A stretch of 54,395 nt of DNA from assembly GCA_027604685.1 (NCBI GenBank), contig JADHYX010000108.1, positions 1 to 54,395 of the forward strand, in the 5' to 3' direction. A program made the position numbers and the translations under genes. The DNA comes from Lobulomyces angularis. Its lineage: Eukaryota > Chytridiomycota > Chytridiomycetes > Lobulomycetales > Lobulomycetaceae. The notes under the pieces were generated by a model. The model did no database searches and was not told where the DNA came from. It worked only from the letters and a program-made list of their open reading frames with translations. Shown piece by piece: positions 11,345-22,502 of this stretch. Positions within the stretch are counted from its first letter, which is position 1. Every line of letters begins with the position of its first letter.

Positions 11345-11950
11345 TTAACTATATTCCAAAATTCTCTTTTGATAGGCAACTTTATTTTTAACTATCTCCA
11401 AACCCGAATTTTTCCAAGATTTAATACCACCTTCCAAATTGAAAACATTCTTATAACCCAGATTTCTTAATGACTCTGCAGCTAATAGAGAACGATTACC
11501 ACTAGCGCAATAAACAATAATTTCATCATATGGGTCAGGAATTAGTCCTTCAATGTCCCTTTCTAAGCATCCTAAATAATAGCTTTAGTAAAAAAGAATA
11601 TATTTTTTGAAAGTTTACTGTTTACCTCTTCCTGTGTAAGTTGCACTAGGAATGTAACAATCGTTCCACTCTTGGGTCTCACGTACATCTAAAAGGTGTA
11701 AATTTTGAAGTTTGCCATCCACATGAGCAGAGAGTTTTTGATTTAATTGAGTAACAGAAATAGCTGAAAAACAGTTTATAGTTAAAGATAAAATTAGAAG
11801 TTTACCTGGAATTGTAGGCTTTAATCTTGCAATATAGTCAGTGAAAGCGTTGCGATTGAATGAGCACTAAAATTTTAACATTAGTAACCAGGACGAATTC
11901 AAACACTTACTAAAGAGAAACTCCTTTTTGAAAATAAACTTTGAATCATG
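11345..11950 (-). CDS. Single-domain rhodanese, probably mitochondrial
   Basis: This is a sulfurtransferase-type rhodanese of about 145 residues with three short introns. The N-terminus MIQSLFSKRSFSLCSFNRNA is basic, Ser/Phe-rich and free of acids, as expected for a mitochondrial targeting peptide. The domain reads LHLLDVRETQEWND, then the active-site loop CASGNRS with the persulfide-forming Cys, then LRNLGYKNVFNLEGGIKSW. All parts of a complete single rhodanese domain are present. It may act in sulfide handling or as a GlpE/thiosulfate:glutathione sulfurtransferase-like enzyme; the substrate is not determined by sequence. Its 3' end faces that of the TSNAXIP1-like gene. Confidence 0.88.
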
Positions 11951-12209
11951 TTTGTAAGTTTTGGGATTTATGATTTTTTTTTTTTTTTTTAAGATGATTA
12001 AGTTCAATAATATAACCAGTAAGTAATATATTATTAAGTGTAAAAATTGTAACTTTTATATTCACCTTTCTAACCTTCAGCAGAAATCAATAACATATAA
12101 AGATGAATACTGTAATTATCAAATATCTAGTATGTAAATTTACTGTTATGAATACAAAACTGATGGCAAAAGAAAAACTATTAAAAAGCTTCCAAAAAAT
12201 TTGTTCTTT

Positions 12210-14521
12210 TCAGCTCAAATTACCTGCGTAATTGAGTGGAACAAAAGAATGCCTATATGGTGAACTTCCAGACATTGGTCTAATTCTATTAATGTTTTGT
12301 GTGTTTTGGAGTTGATTTGATGGTCCTGGTCCAACTTCAGCTGAGAGTGGTGTTATGAACGAAGCAGGCCTTCGTTGAGAATTTACATTATTGTATGAAC
12401 CTACATCAGCATTTGCAAAATTGATCATAGAATACCTCTCATTTTGTTTTGACGTTCTCTGATTGCTTTGAATATTTATTGAACTTAAGTCTTTTGGTAA
12501 AATGGCATTATTTAAAATAAAGTTAGGGGCACCGCGAGAAGTTTGGTGATTTATATTATTTACAGACCCGTTTTCCGGAAAAAGGTGCAAAGGATAATTT
12601 AAGGAAATTCCGTCAATTGAATTTTGATGCGGGGTATTAGTTAATGAAGTTCTGAAGTTATTAGCATACGGATCCTTAACATAAAATGATTGAGGACCTT
12701 GTTGGTGGTGTTTACTTTTGAGAATATGTTGTTGTGAAGGTATATATTGCTGCTGATGTTGTGGGTAATCATAAGATACATTAGATTTACCAGATATTTC
12801 AGAAGCAGTTTCGCTGTTTCCAGAAAAAAGGCTACTGCTGTAATTTTGATGTTGTTGTAAGTTGTGTTGAGCAAAGTCTACAGCTGTATTGTGCCCGTAA
12901 TTATGGTTGTCCAAAACATTAATGTTTCGATCATCAGTTACATTTAACGAATTTTTAATTTTCCGGATGTTACTCCCAGGAGGAATATAAACCAATTTTT
13001 TTTTATTTTCAGTTGACTTTGAACTTGTGGTGCACGAATCAATATTCTCATTTTCAATGCGAGGAAAGCTCTGCTGTAAACTACTATTCAAATCATCTGA
13101 ATCTAATGTGGGATTGGCTGCAGCGGGTAATTTTTCACTAAAAAGTGGAGGAGCACCGGACAATTTTCTATCATAGCTTTGCCGCAATTCATCATAAAAG
13201 TTAGCGCTATTACCTAATTTAACTTCTGAATTGGTGTTGACAGATTTTTCCATCACCTGATGTGATTCTGATAACGTCTCTGTAGTTGAATCATTCGATT
13301 TACTATCAGCGAAGGAAGCTTTAGATATCATGCTACTTTCTATGGGAGACGAATTTAAAACATTTTCTTCTCCATTTTTATACAAATTATGTAAATTTAA
13401 TAGTGAAACTGGTGCCTTTACTTTTGAATTAGAAGTAGGGGGTGTATTTCTCTTTTTTTTTTCTAAAATATCTTCGCCATAAATGTCCTTTAAATGCTGA
13501 AAGGATTGAGAATTTCTTTTATCCTTATTGTCTTTGCAGACTAACCTTCCACCACCAGAATCTGCAAACTCTTTATTACAGTGTTTGTAATTCTCAGGTT
13601 CTCCCTAAATAACAATGATAATCAATATTGAAAAGAAAAAGTAATAGCAAACCGTTTCTTTCTTTACACCTTGTTGTGAAACATTATCAATTTTAGGCTC
13701 AATTGAAGTATTTGCACTCATTTGTGTGTCTGGTAGTGCTGTTTTCAAGGCTATCTCTTTATACGAATAATTATCATTCATTTTATTGAATACATCATGT
13801 TCTGTTCCATGTGAGTTATTAACTGTTTCCTTGTTGAATTCGGTGTTTTCACGATATATTTCCCTTATCACATGCAGGGAATCATTTTCCATCTTATCAG
13901 TAGCCTAAATGTAATTCTATTATTAAAATTCTGGAAAAGCTGTTTTATATTAAACCTTATCCAGTTGTGCGAGGTGGTTTTTTATCGTAAGATTTGGTTC
14001 CCCACAATTTGTAACTTTATTGTTGTTATTTACACTTAATAAATTTAAAGATTTAGAATTGCTGGTTTCAGGGAAAGAAGCCCCATTTAACGTAACTTCA
14101 CTAACGTTCTTATTTTCCCTATTAAACACACTTGATATTGGCCTTTTTTTTGAGTCTAAATGAATTAGCTTATCACCTGAATTTTCAAGAGCAGAAGGGC
14201 AGGGTAGTGCATAACCATTAGCAGGTGCACTAAGAACTGCTTGACAGGAGGAACTTAAGTGTTTTTCTGAAATTGTGTGATTAGTAAAACAATGCAAGAG
14301 AAGAAATCGCTACCATTCTGCGCTGCATTTTTAGGATAAGAATGATGTGGGATTTTGTCGATTGGTGCAGAAAATGAACTTCTATTAGAATTAGCTTCTT
14401 TCTTTTTAAATAAGTTATGAAGAAATCCAATTTTTCGTTTGTCTCTCACAACTTCTTCCTGAAAGTCCTTTTGCTTTGTAGTTCCAGGTTGAATATAGAC
14501 CAACTTATTATTATTTACCAT
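12210..14521 (-). CDS. Unknown Ser/Asn/Gln-rich disordered protein
   Basis: Four exons encode about 720 residues with no recognised domain. Composition is Ser/Asn/Gln/Pro-rich with poly-Gln/His patches (about 12700-12870), suggesting disorder. Joins: exon 1 14521-14314, exon 2 from 14266 to about 13956, exon 3 to about 13655, and a long last exon. Two copies of a short motif stand out: NNKLVYIQPGTTKQK at the very N-terminus and KKLVYIPPGSNIRKIKN in the last exon. A looser third version (DKLIHLDSKKRPIS) is in exon 2. Such repeated short linear motifs often bind one partner several times. The exon-2 copy is duplicated at 41382-41424. A GTAATT beside the stop could be a donor, giving a slightly different C-terminus. 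Confidence 0.7.
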
Positions 14522-14866
14522 TAAAAAAGTATTTTTTTTTTTTAATTTTTTTGTTCTACATTACAGCCTTTGGTGAGATACAAATTTTTTTATGTGCAGA
14601 TTTCAAAAAGGAGACAGCATTGTCAACTTGTCACCTTGGAATTCAGCTACCAAAAACCCAACCACAAAAATGTAAGAACATTTCTTTACTTTTAGTGCAA
14701 TTCTAACAAGCAGAAATTCTACATAAGTTAATTACGTTCTATTGTAGCAACGTCAGAATTTACTAACCTAACTAAGCCATCTTATTCTCTAAATTCTAAA
14801 TTTATATAATTTCCAATTTTAATGACAAATCTACCATAATTACTAACTAATAATTAAATTAAATGA
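14522..14866. other. Divergence-side spacer, no gene seen
   Basis: 345 bp between the start of the Ser-rich gene and the stop of the ANKRD13-like gene. It holds a T-run just upstream of the Ser-rich start (14525-14550) and no supported ORF. Confidence 0.5.
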
Positions 14867-16571
14867 TCAATCTTCTTCAATAATGTCTTTAATAACTTCT
14901 CCGGGTCTATATCCATCCTTTTTTCCTGGTATATAAAATTTATCATCATTAATGCCATTTTCTAACACAACTTTGCTGAAGCTGACTACAGCACTTAATG
15001 GCAACATCCCTAATGGTATTTCAACTTGAACTGGAAATCCTTTTGGTAGTTTTACTCTAAAAAAATTTTTCAAGTTTCTAACATGCTCCTGTGAACCCAT
15101 TCCAATTAATTCCAATAAGGGCAATATCTGCTCTAAACTTAACGGAAATTCTTCACTTTGCAGTGAAATGAACCCTTCAACTTTCTTGTTGAAATCTTCA
15201 CTTTTCAACTCTTCTTGGTTCGAGGCATTAAAGAACCAGCTATTGCTAGTCGGTTTCGGGGAAGGACTTTCAATATATTTTTTTCCTCCATCATACATCC
15301 ATACAGTTGCCTTAAAGTTTCGTGTACTAGATTCCACTTTTTGCTTTCTCCCCAATTCGAAAATCGGTGCACTTTCTGCGCTGAAGTATTCATCAAACGA
15401 AACTTTAGGTGCACTTGGTGGTTCCAAGCTAGGTCGAAATTTTGTCATTTCTGATAGCATTTTTTTGTTGCTAAATTCTTCGTTTTCCAATAACTCTTTT
15501 TCATCTTTTAACAAAGTTTCCTCCACTTCTTTATCGGGATTGGCAACAATAAAATGAATAGGATGTTCATCCTTCTCCATAGCGCGCACTTGCAAATGTT
15601 CCGATCTAGTCTTCCATCCTATTTTCATATTATCTATTTGATAAACTTTGGTTTCATATGGCCCAATGTACTCAACTTTATCAGTCTTAAAAAAATAACC
15701 AGATTGCACCCTAGTTAAAATGGCCTGCTCAAAATCGATTTCTGGAGGTGCTAACTGAAAAAATGTTTTTAAAAAAAAATTTAAATTCTTAACTAACAAT
15801 TTTTGTATTCAGCGATACAGATATTTCTTCTTCTATATCTTTTTCCGATAATGTAAAGTCCTTGGGATAAATTTGCTGATAAACTCTTCGCTGATGGTCA
15901 CAAATAACCAATAACGGCCCAACATCAGGGCAATTCTTAAAGATTATGGAAATATCGCCTCTAATCCAAGTCAATTGTTCAAATCCAACTAAAGTTGTAT
16001 CAATTCTAACGCTTGTACCTTTTTTATAAATTTTGTATGTATCGCTTGGACATAATCTGCTAATCAGTGGTATCCAGCTTTGAAATTTCCAATGCATTTC
16101 TAACGAAAAATCGTTTAAATCCTAGAAACAAGAGTTACAAGACAGTTGTTCACTAAAAAATTATATTTTAATATTAAACACTATACCTTACTTAAATCCT
16201 CCATCACCTTTTTTCCCATCATATCAAACCACTCTTTCACTTCTTTTCTTCGTTTTATGAAAATAAGCTAAAAACTTGCAGTTAGTAAATCTGGAAAAGA
16301 AAAATAAATAATAAAAATTTACCTTCATCAAATCTCTATTGCCAATACTAGTAGCTTCGTTGAAAGGAGACCAATTTAACCCATTTTTTAACACAGTTTT
16401 GGCGTTAAATTCGATTAAAATTTCCACTGCTCTAATATTGTTCAGACTTACCGCCAAAGTTAAGGGAGTGTGATTTTTATAGATTTCATTAATTTGGCTG
16501 GAATCATTCTGAAGATACTCTTTTAATAATTTATGTTCAAATTTAAATATCAGCTTGTGAATTTCCATCAA
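14867..16571 (-). CDS. ANKRD13-like ankyrin / GPCR-chaperone domain protein
   Basis: ANKRD13 proteins act on endosomes, binding ubiquitinated receptors in animals. Exon 1 (16571 to about 16322) holds ankyrin repeats: [20 protein letters not shown] and [18 protein letters not shown]. The following exons carry the GPCR-chaperone domain: [70 protein letters not shown]; the region around [15 protein letters not shown]; and the end [20 protein letters not shown]. About 510 residues. The block order matches the family along its length. No clear ubiquitin-interacting motif is visible in the acidic C-terminus (KDIIEED), so ubiquitin binding should not be assumed. Confidence 0.87.
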
Positions 16572-16703
16572 TTTTTACTTTTTTGAATTACTAAATGAGC
16601 CAATGTGCCATCCAAATTTTATCCGAGTGGTTGAGCCATCTGTTTGGCGCATAAAGCAAAATGGATTCATTTTTTTAAATTTTTTTCCAACACAAACATA
16701 AAC

Positions 16704-19552
16704 ATGAATAAAACTATCAATTCTGCTGATTTACACAAGTTTAAACAGGAACTAAGTGATGATGAGTGGGAAACTAGCCCAGATGTAGAATATCAACAAC
16801 CGTTCAATTCCAAAAGTTTTATTTCTAGTGAGGAAACTCAGCTTCCCCCTCCCAAACCACCTCAATATGCTCGAGAGCAAAAGATTGACATTGAAAAATC
16901 ACAAAGAAATTCAAACAATGATAACTTGAAATCTAATTTAAATCCTTCAACCAATTTTAATAATATTTCAACTCCGACAACCACACCTCTATATAAGAAA
17001 AACAGTTTTGTTTTTGAAAACACTACAAGTGTTATTGAAAAAGGCAAACTTGAATCGTTAAATAATTCTAGTCATAATTCCATCGCACCTTCTGCTGAAC
17101 TTGACAAAAAACCTAGTTTTTTACATTCAACATCTGGTAACAAAGCCAGTTTCAGTTCTACACTTTCTAGTAAAAATAGTGAACCTTATAAATCTACCAA
17201 CAGTAAATCAACTGCCTTTGCAATAAATAGTCTTTTTAGATCAGAAAACAATAGTGTTGTAAATCCTTCTAAACCTATAAAAAGTTCCCCTGCTGTATTT
17301 ATCGCTCAACAAGAACAATTATATAATATGCCTAACGTTAACGTTCATCAGCTATCATCAAAGTACGCCTTTTTTACTCCTTCAGAAATTTCCGCTTTTC
17401 ATCAACAATTTTCAACGTTTGATAAAGAAGGCAGAGGTACTTTTTTAATTTTCATATATAAGAAAGTATATTTAATTTTATTTATGAAAATAGATTCTGT
17501 GCATCAAAGAGATCTTGCGACGGTCGCTACTAAAACAGGAGAAAGTTATCAAGCCGTTGTAGACAAGTTGAATAACTTAAGAATTACAAATGATCAAGGC
17601 TATGTTAGTTTTGAAGGATTCTTGAAGGTACTGTATTATAATTATCCTTTTTTATTGATAAGTTTTTATTTTCATAAGGCTGTTACTGAAGTTAGAGTGG
17701 ATAAAGGAGTTAACAAAGGTGGTGATAAAACTAAAATTACCTTGCATGGTCATTCGGAAAACACAACTCATACTATAAACGAAGATGAAAAGGAATCTTT
17801 TGTTCATCATATCAATGCACAATTGCGAGATGATAAAGATATTAAGCACCGGTTTCCAATAGACCATCAAACAATGCAAGTGTTTGCAGAATGCAAAGGT
17901 TTAAAGTTATTTTTACAGCAAAAATGATTGAACTTTTTTTTTTAGATGGATTACTTTTAGCGAAGTTAATTAATGATGCGGTTCCAGGAACCATTGATGA
18001 AAGAGTTTTAAATGTTGGCAAGAAATTAGGGGTATTTCAAATGACTGAGAATAATAATGTAGTTGTGAATTCTGCCAAAGCGATTGGGTGTTCTGTGGTC
18101 AATATTGGTTCATCAGACTTATTAGAAGGAAGAGAGCATTTGATTTTAGGATTAATTTGGCAAATTATAAAGATAGGGTTATCTGCTAGAGTTAATTTAA
18201 AATTTCATCCTGAACTGTTCCGATTATTGGAAGGGGACGAAACGTTGGAACAATTCATTAAATTACCTACAGATCAAATTTTACTGAGATGGTTTAATTA
18301 TCACTTGAAAAAAGCTAATTGGAATCGACAAGTTAAAAATTTTAGTGGCGATGTTAAGGTAAAAAAGGATAAAAAAATAAAAAATTGAGAAAGAATTTTA
18401 CAGAACTAACATTTTTTATAGGATGGAGAAAATTATACAGTGCTGTTAAATCAATTGAAGCCAAATGAATGTTCTCGTTTGCCGTTAAGGGAGCAGGATT
18501 TACATAAGAGAGCTGAACAAGTGTTAAACAATGCAGATAAGATTGGATGTAGAAAATACTTGACACCAAAAACATTGGTTGAAGGAAATGCCAAACTAAA
18601 TTTTGCATTTGTTGCAAACCTTTTCAATACTCATCCTGGTTTAGATCCTCTTTCAGACGCAGAAATGGCTGGTATCGACGACTTCGACAGCGAAGGTGAC
18701 AGAGAAGCTAGGGCCTTTGCTTTATGGTTAAATAGCTTAGGTGTTGACCCATTCGTAAACAGTTTATTTGATGATTTACGGGTAATTCATATTACTTAGA
18801 TTGAAATATAGTAACATTTTTATTAGGATGGGTTAGTTTTGTTACAAGCAATGGATAAGGTACATCCTGGAATAGTGGATTGGAAAAAAGTTAATAAAGC
18901 TCCAGTGACTAGTAAATTTAAAAAAGTAGAAAACACAAACTATGTGGTTGTGCTAGGAAAGGCTATGAAATTTAGTTTAGTTGGTATTCAAGGTTCTGAT
19001 ATTGTTGATGGAAACAAACTGTTGACGTTAGGATTAGTTTGGCAATTAATGAGAGAACACATTGTTCAAACATTAAAGGTCTTAACAAAAAATGGAGCCC
19101 CTATTACGGATAACGATATAGTTAAATGGGCAAATGACACCGTTGCCCATAAAGCTGGGAAATCCAGCAAAATGGCAAATTTCAAAGACCCATCTCTTAG
19201 AAGCGGAGTTTTCCTTTGTGATTTAATGAATGGTATTAAAAAGGGTATAGTTAACTATGAACTGGTTACAAATGGTGATTCAGGTATATGTTCATTCTTA
19301 ATGGGTTTAGTTTAATTCGGGTTTCCTTTTAACACTTTAGATGAAAATGCCAAATTAAATGCTAAATATGCTATATCCATTGCTAGGAAAATGGGTGCAA
19401 CAATATTTGTTTTACCAGAAGACATTGTTGAAGTGAAATCAAAAATGGTATAAAAAAATACTACCCCATTAAAAAATTTATTTATTTTTATTTTTTAGAT
19501 TCTTACGTTTGTTGGAACCTTAATGGCCCTAGATAAATCTGATAATTCTTAA
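16704..19552 (+). CDS. Fimbrin/plastin, with long N-terminal extension
   Basis: This actin-bundling protein (Sac6/Fim1 family) has eight exons. The core is canonical: an EF-hand-like region ([20 protein letters not shown]..., then [12 protein letters not shown]), followed by four calponin-homology domains. CH1 begins near [14 protein letters not shown] and includes [22 protein letters not shown]2 runs [15 protein letters not shown]...; CH3 runs [20 protein letters not shown] with [17 protein letters not shown]4 ends the protein, with [20 protein letters not shown]. Total is about 825 residues against 600-640 usual. The excess is a roughly 220-residue Ser/Asn/Thr-rich N-terminus with an acidic start ([12 protein letters not shown]) and a proline patch (PPPKPPQYA). 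The ATG at 16704 was chosen because no earlier in-frame ATG exists; longer versions need a TTG start. Confidence 0.93.
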
Positions 19553-19808
19553 TTTCTATTTTTTATGCATGTATTTATTACACTTTTTTATTAAGATACA
19601 AGATAAATAAATATTTTTTCTGAGTAGTACACTATAAAAGTCAATAAAAGTCTTTTTTTTTTTTTGCTGTTTTAAGTTTTCCACTTTTAACATTTTAAAT
19701 ATTGGAATTTATGTAATTACACACACAATTAAAAAAAGTTTGATATTGCATTAAACAAAAATTTTCTTTATTAATTTGCATAAAAAAAAAAAAAAAAGGA
19801 ATTTTTTT

Positions 19809-20231
19809 TTAACTTGCAAAGGCAGGCTTTAGAAGTTTTACTGAAAAAGAAAAGTTTCTACCTCCTGTTGATGTTGAAAAACTTTTTTTTCTATCGAGTT
19901 TGCCAAGTTTTTTATTTTTTAGTTCTTCATCTTTCATCTTTGCCAAAATTGGATGTAATTTGTTTAGTTTTATTAAATTTAGATGGTTTTTTTTTTTTTT
20001 TGAAGAAGGAGAATTGGGATTGAATTTTGATATTTGGACAGGAGTAGAAAACTCACTTCCACTTTCGCTGCATTCAACTTCCTCGATGGAATTAAGCAGG
20101 TAAGGATCCTCATTACCATCATTTACTAGTAGCCAATCTGAGTTGATGTCGCTCAGACAAGAGTTTGCAGTTGTAGGTTGCAGTTGGGTTAGAGAGGTCG
20201 GCAGAAAGAAGGATGCAACCCAAGTGAACAT
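19809..20231 (-). CDS. 140-residue protein with TP53INP-like LIR motif
   Basis: Single-exon ORF. Residues 1-14 (MFTWVASFFLPTSL) form a hydrophobic/amphipathic start. Residues 31-38 read SDWLLVND, a good LC3/Atg8-interacting (LIR) motif with acidic context, followed by EDP and an acidic stretch. The C-terminal half is very basic (KKKKNHLNLIKLNKLHP; DRKKSFS) and Ser-rich. An MF start followed by a DEWILVDF-type LIR about 30 residues in is the layout of animal TP53INP1/2, but the rest does not align convincingly. The ATG at 20231 is chosen over upstream extensions because a TATA box lies at 20296-20305, inside any longer frame. Possible role in autophagy is inference. Confidence 0.6.
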   Translation of the reverse strand: MFTWVASFFLPTSLTQLQPTTANSCLSDINSDWLLVNDGNEDPYLLNSIEEVECSESGSEFSTPVQISKFNPNSPSSKKKKNHLNLIKLNKLHPILAKMKDEELKNKKLGKLDRKKSFSTSTGGRNFSFSVKLLKPAFAS

Positions 20232-20295
20232 GATGATATTGAAAAAAAAAACGAAGTAGAAGCAAGAGTCGTTTTTTACGATGGATTTTTGGCGG

Positions 20296-20305
20296 TATTT
20301 ATATA
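20296..20305 (-). promoter_or_regulatory. TATA box of the LIR-protein gene
   Basis: TATATAAATA on the minus strand, about 65 bp upstream of the ATG at 20231. The same 10-mer precedes the secreted-protein gene at 21307-21316, at a similar distance. Confidence 0.55.
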
Positions 20306-20389
20306 CTAGTTGGGTGGAGGAAAACACAAAACAATACCGTGACACTGATTTTTTTTACTTTATTTTTAGTATCAAGAACAATTGAAGAA

Positions 20390-20658
20390 TTAACTGTTTT
20401 CTACTACTGTCGCTTGCAGTCGCAAACTGCATTGCACCTGCTTCTGCGATGCAACTTTACTTGAACTCAGTGCTGCAGCAACACTTGGTTGCCTTGTTGG
20501 AGGAACATTACTGCCATCCACCCTTTTGCAAGCAATGGTTCTTAATGGACAATAAGTTCCTTACTATACCATAGGAATTTGCATAGAAATTTTATCACGA
20601 AATTCACAGCTGGATGCAATGTATTCTTTCGTAAAATTTCCTATTTGAAGATTACAAT
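20390..20658 (-). pseudogene. Cys-containing coding relic with two in-frame stops
   Basis: On the minus strand one frame stays open from an acceptor-like TTTTAG at 20659 to TAA at 20390-20392, except for adjacent TAG and TAA codons at 20561-20566. The upstream part (CNLQIGNFTKEYIASSCEFR...) and the downstream part (GTYCPLRTIACKRVDG, then an Ala/Ser/Gln-rich tail ending VVENS) both have protein-like composition. The DNA at 20390-20560 is strikingly GC-richer than its neighbours. Paired cysteines suggest a former secreted domain. The stops could be removed only by an unusually short intron (GTATAG...), so I call it a relic. The plus strand also has an open stretch here, which weakens strand assignment. 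Confidence 0.4.
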
Positions 20659-21394
20659 CTAAAATTAAAAACGTGGGTGGAGAAATGAAGTTTTTTTTTC
20701 CACCAAAATCTCAAATTTTTTTATCTCTTCATTAAAAAATATTTTATAAAATTACAACTTATGAAAAACTCTCTATAACCATATATTTTATCACCTCTTT
20801 GAATGATACTAAAATAAATTTATGATATATAAATATATATTGTTTTTTAAATTTTTTTAAAATTTTTATCCATCACATCCTAAATTACACCGTAGTTCAA
20901 AAAAGTTATCATTCTTGAATTAATCTCAAGTTTCAAATATTTGGTAAAATAAAATTTAGTATTTTTTTCTTCTGTTGATTACAATTAACTAGGATATGAA
21001 AATCCAAGATACACTTGCAATTAGAATTCTATCTTTCTTCTTTTTAATTTACAACTAAATGTACCACATTATAACTATTAACGATATTTTTGTAATTTGT
21101 TGACAAAATTGCACCAATGAAATACGCGATATTTGTGTGGTTGGAGATTAACAAAGCGGAGTCTAAAATTTTGTAACAGGGTGTATTCATCTTTCAATTA
21201 ATCACGTTACTTCACACAGGGTTTATTTCTAAACTAAGTGGGTCTATTTCTATTCATGGCCTCTTTAATTTTCGAGTTCCATTTTAATATTAGGGTTCAA
21301 AATTTTTATATAAATAAGTGAGAAATTTTGGTTATCATGAAATATATAAATTATTCCAATTAAATTCGAAATTGTTTAAATACTAAAATAAAAA
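20659..21394. other. Upstream region of the secreted-protein gene
   Basis: 736 bp of AT-rich DNA with no supported ORF. Its 3' part contains the TATA box at 21307-21316. The length is well above the local norm and fits a regulated promoter. Confidence 0.45.
21307..21316 (+). promoter_or_regulatory. TATA box of the secreted acidic protein gene
   Basis: TATATAAATA, 79 bp upstream of the ATG at 21395. It is identical to the 10-mer upstream of the LIR-protein gene. Confidence 0.55.
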
Positions 21395-22165
21395 ATGAAA
21401 TTTTTAATTAAATCCATCATTTTTTCAATCTTGATTAGTTTGATTTTATCAAAAAATGATGACTACGAAAAATCAGTAAAGGAATACAAAAAGGACGATT
21501 ATTCCGATTATTCCAGTCCAAAAAAATCTGAAGATGATAATAAATATGAGGATGAATTTGAAGCAAAAGCCTCACGAAAAGCAGACGATGAAGTAGAATA
21601 CAATCAAGAACAGAAAAACTATAAATCTGAAAAGGAAGAAAATTATGACTCAGATGATGATGAAGATAACACATACGAGGACGAATCTGAAGAAGAGGAT
21701 GACTACGCCAAATCAGAGGAGGAAGATGACTACGCTAAATCAAAGGAAGATAACTACTCAGAAAAAGTAGATGACTACAAAGAAGACTCAAATGAAAACT
21801 ATAACAAGGACAATAATTACAAAGGGAGCAGAAAGGATTACTCAAAAAAAAAATACGGTAATCATCATCACCCACACAATCACTACCATAACATAGAAAA
21901 ATCTGCATACAATAAAAACAAAAACTACGAAAACAATGCTGAAGATTCCTATTCAGAGACTGCAACCGCTACCATCGAATATGAAGCTACAACAGAAACG
22001 GCATCAGTTCAGTCTTTTAACATTCCTGAGCAGGCTTCTTACGATAACAAACCACAGTACGCAGCTGATTATGCTTCTGCCTCTTCTGAACTTGAGAATA
22101 ATTCATATAAATTAAGTCACTCTTATTTGGCTTTACTCACTGCTATTGTTTTGATTTTTATTTAA
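21395..22165 (+). CDS. Secreted, GPI-anchored acidic repeat protein
   Basis: Intronless, 256 residues. The N-terminal signal peptide is MKFLIKSIIFSILISLILS, with cleavage near residue 19-20. The mature region to about residue 145 is extremely Asp/Glu/Lys/Tyr/Ser-rich, with imperfect repeats (SEEEDDYAKS occurs twice in tandem, then SKEDNYSEK). A His cluster (GNHHHPHNHYHN) sits near residue 155-165, followed by a Thr/Ala/Glu-rich segment. The C-terminus ends in a hydrophobic tail (SYLALLTAIVLIFI) after small residues, as for GPI attachment. Such tyrosine/acid-rich wall or surface proteins evolve fast and no family is recognised. It may bind metal through the His cluster or the acidic repeats, which is inference. 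A TATA box precedes it. Confidence 0.75.
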   Translation: MKFLIKSIIFSILISLILSKNDDYEKSVKEYKKDDYSDYSSPKKSEDDNKYEDEFEAKASRKADDEVEYNQEQKNYKSEKEENYDSDDDEDNTYEDESEEEDDYAKSEEEDDYAKSKEDNYSEKVDDYKEDSNENYNKDNNYKGSRKDYSKKKYGNHHHPHNHYHNIEKSAYNKNKNYENNAEDSYSETATATIEYEATTETASVQSFNIPEQASYDNKPQYAADYASASSELENNSYKLSHSYLALLTAIVLIFI

Positions 22166-22502
22166 AGTATATCTGTTTTTTAGTACCCTCTTTTTTTTTT
22201 AGTTATAATGATTTTTTATTGGTTTTAACAAATATAATTTAAATTGAATTGAGATGGATTTTAATTTTTTTATTTTTTCTTTTTATTTAATTGAACTTTC
22301 TTATTTTTCAAAAAAAATATTTCAAAAAAAATTTTAAATTTAAAAATTTTTTTTTTAATTGATTGGTTTACAACCAAAATAAAATAAACCATCAAATAAA
22401 AACTAAAAAAACTGTAAAAAAAAAATTATACAAATCATTTTTTTTTATTCAGTTTAAACTTTATTTTTCTTTAGGACTTTTTTAAAAAGAAAATTAGAAA
22501 AG
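22166..22502. other. Spacer with long T and A runs
   Basis: 337 bp of near-pure AT sequence between two plus-strand genes. No ORF is supported. It must hold the 3' end of the secreted-protein gene and the promoter of the F-box gene; no distinct signal was seen. Confidence 0.5.

Noticed and set aside
15168..15557. Long plus-strand ORF inside the ANKRD13-like gene
   Set aside because: It is a shadow of the conserved minus-strand exon, which carries all family motifs.
16620..16660. tRNA-like GC-richer patch (GAGTGGTTGAG)
   Set aside because: It resembles part of a tRNA D-arm, but no acceptor stem or T-loop could be paired; no tRNA was found anywhere in the window.
16644..16703. Longer fimbrin start
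   Set aside because: The extension begins with TTG, not ATG; the first in-frame ATG is 16704.
20232..20345. Longer N-terminus for the LIR protein
   Set aside because: The extension contains the TATA box at 20296-20305 and lacks a better-placed ATG.
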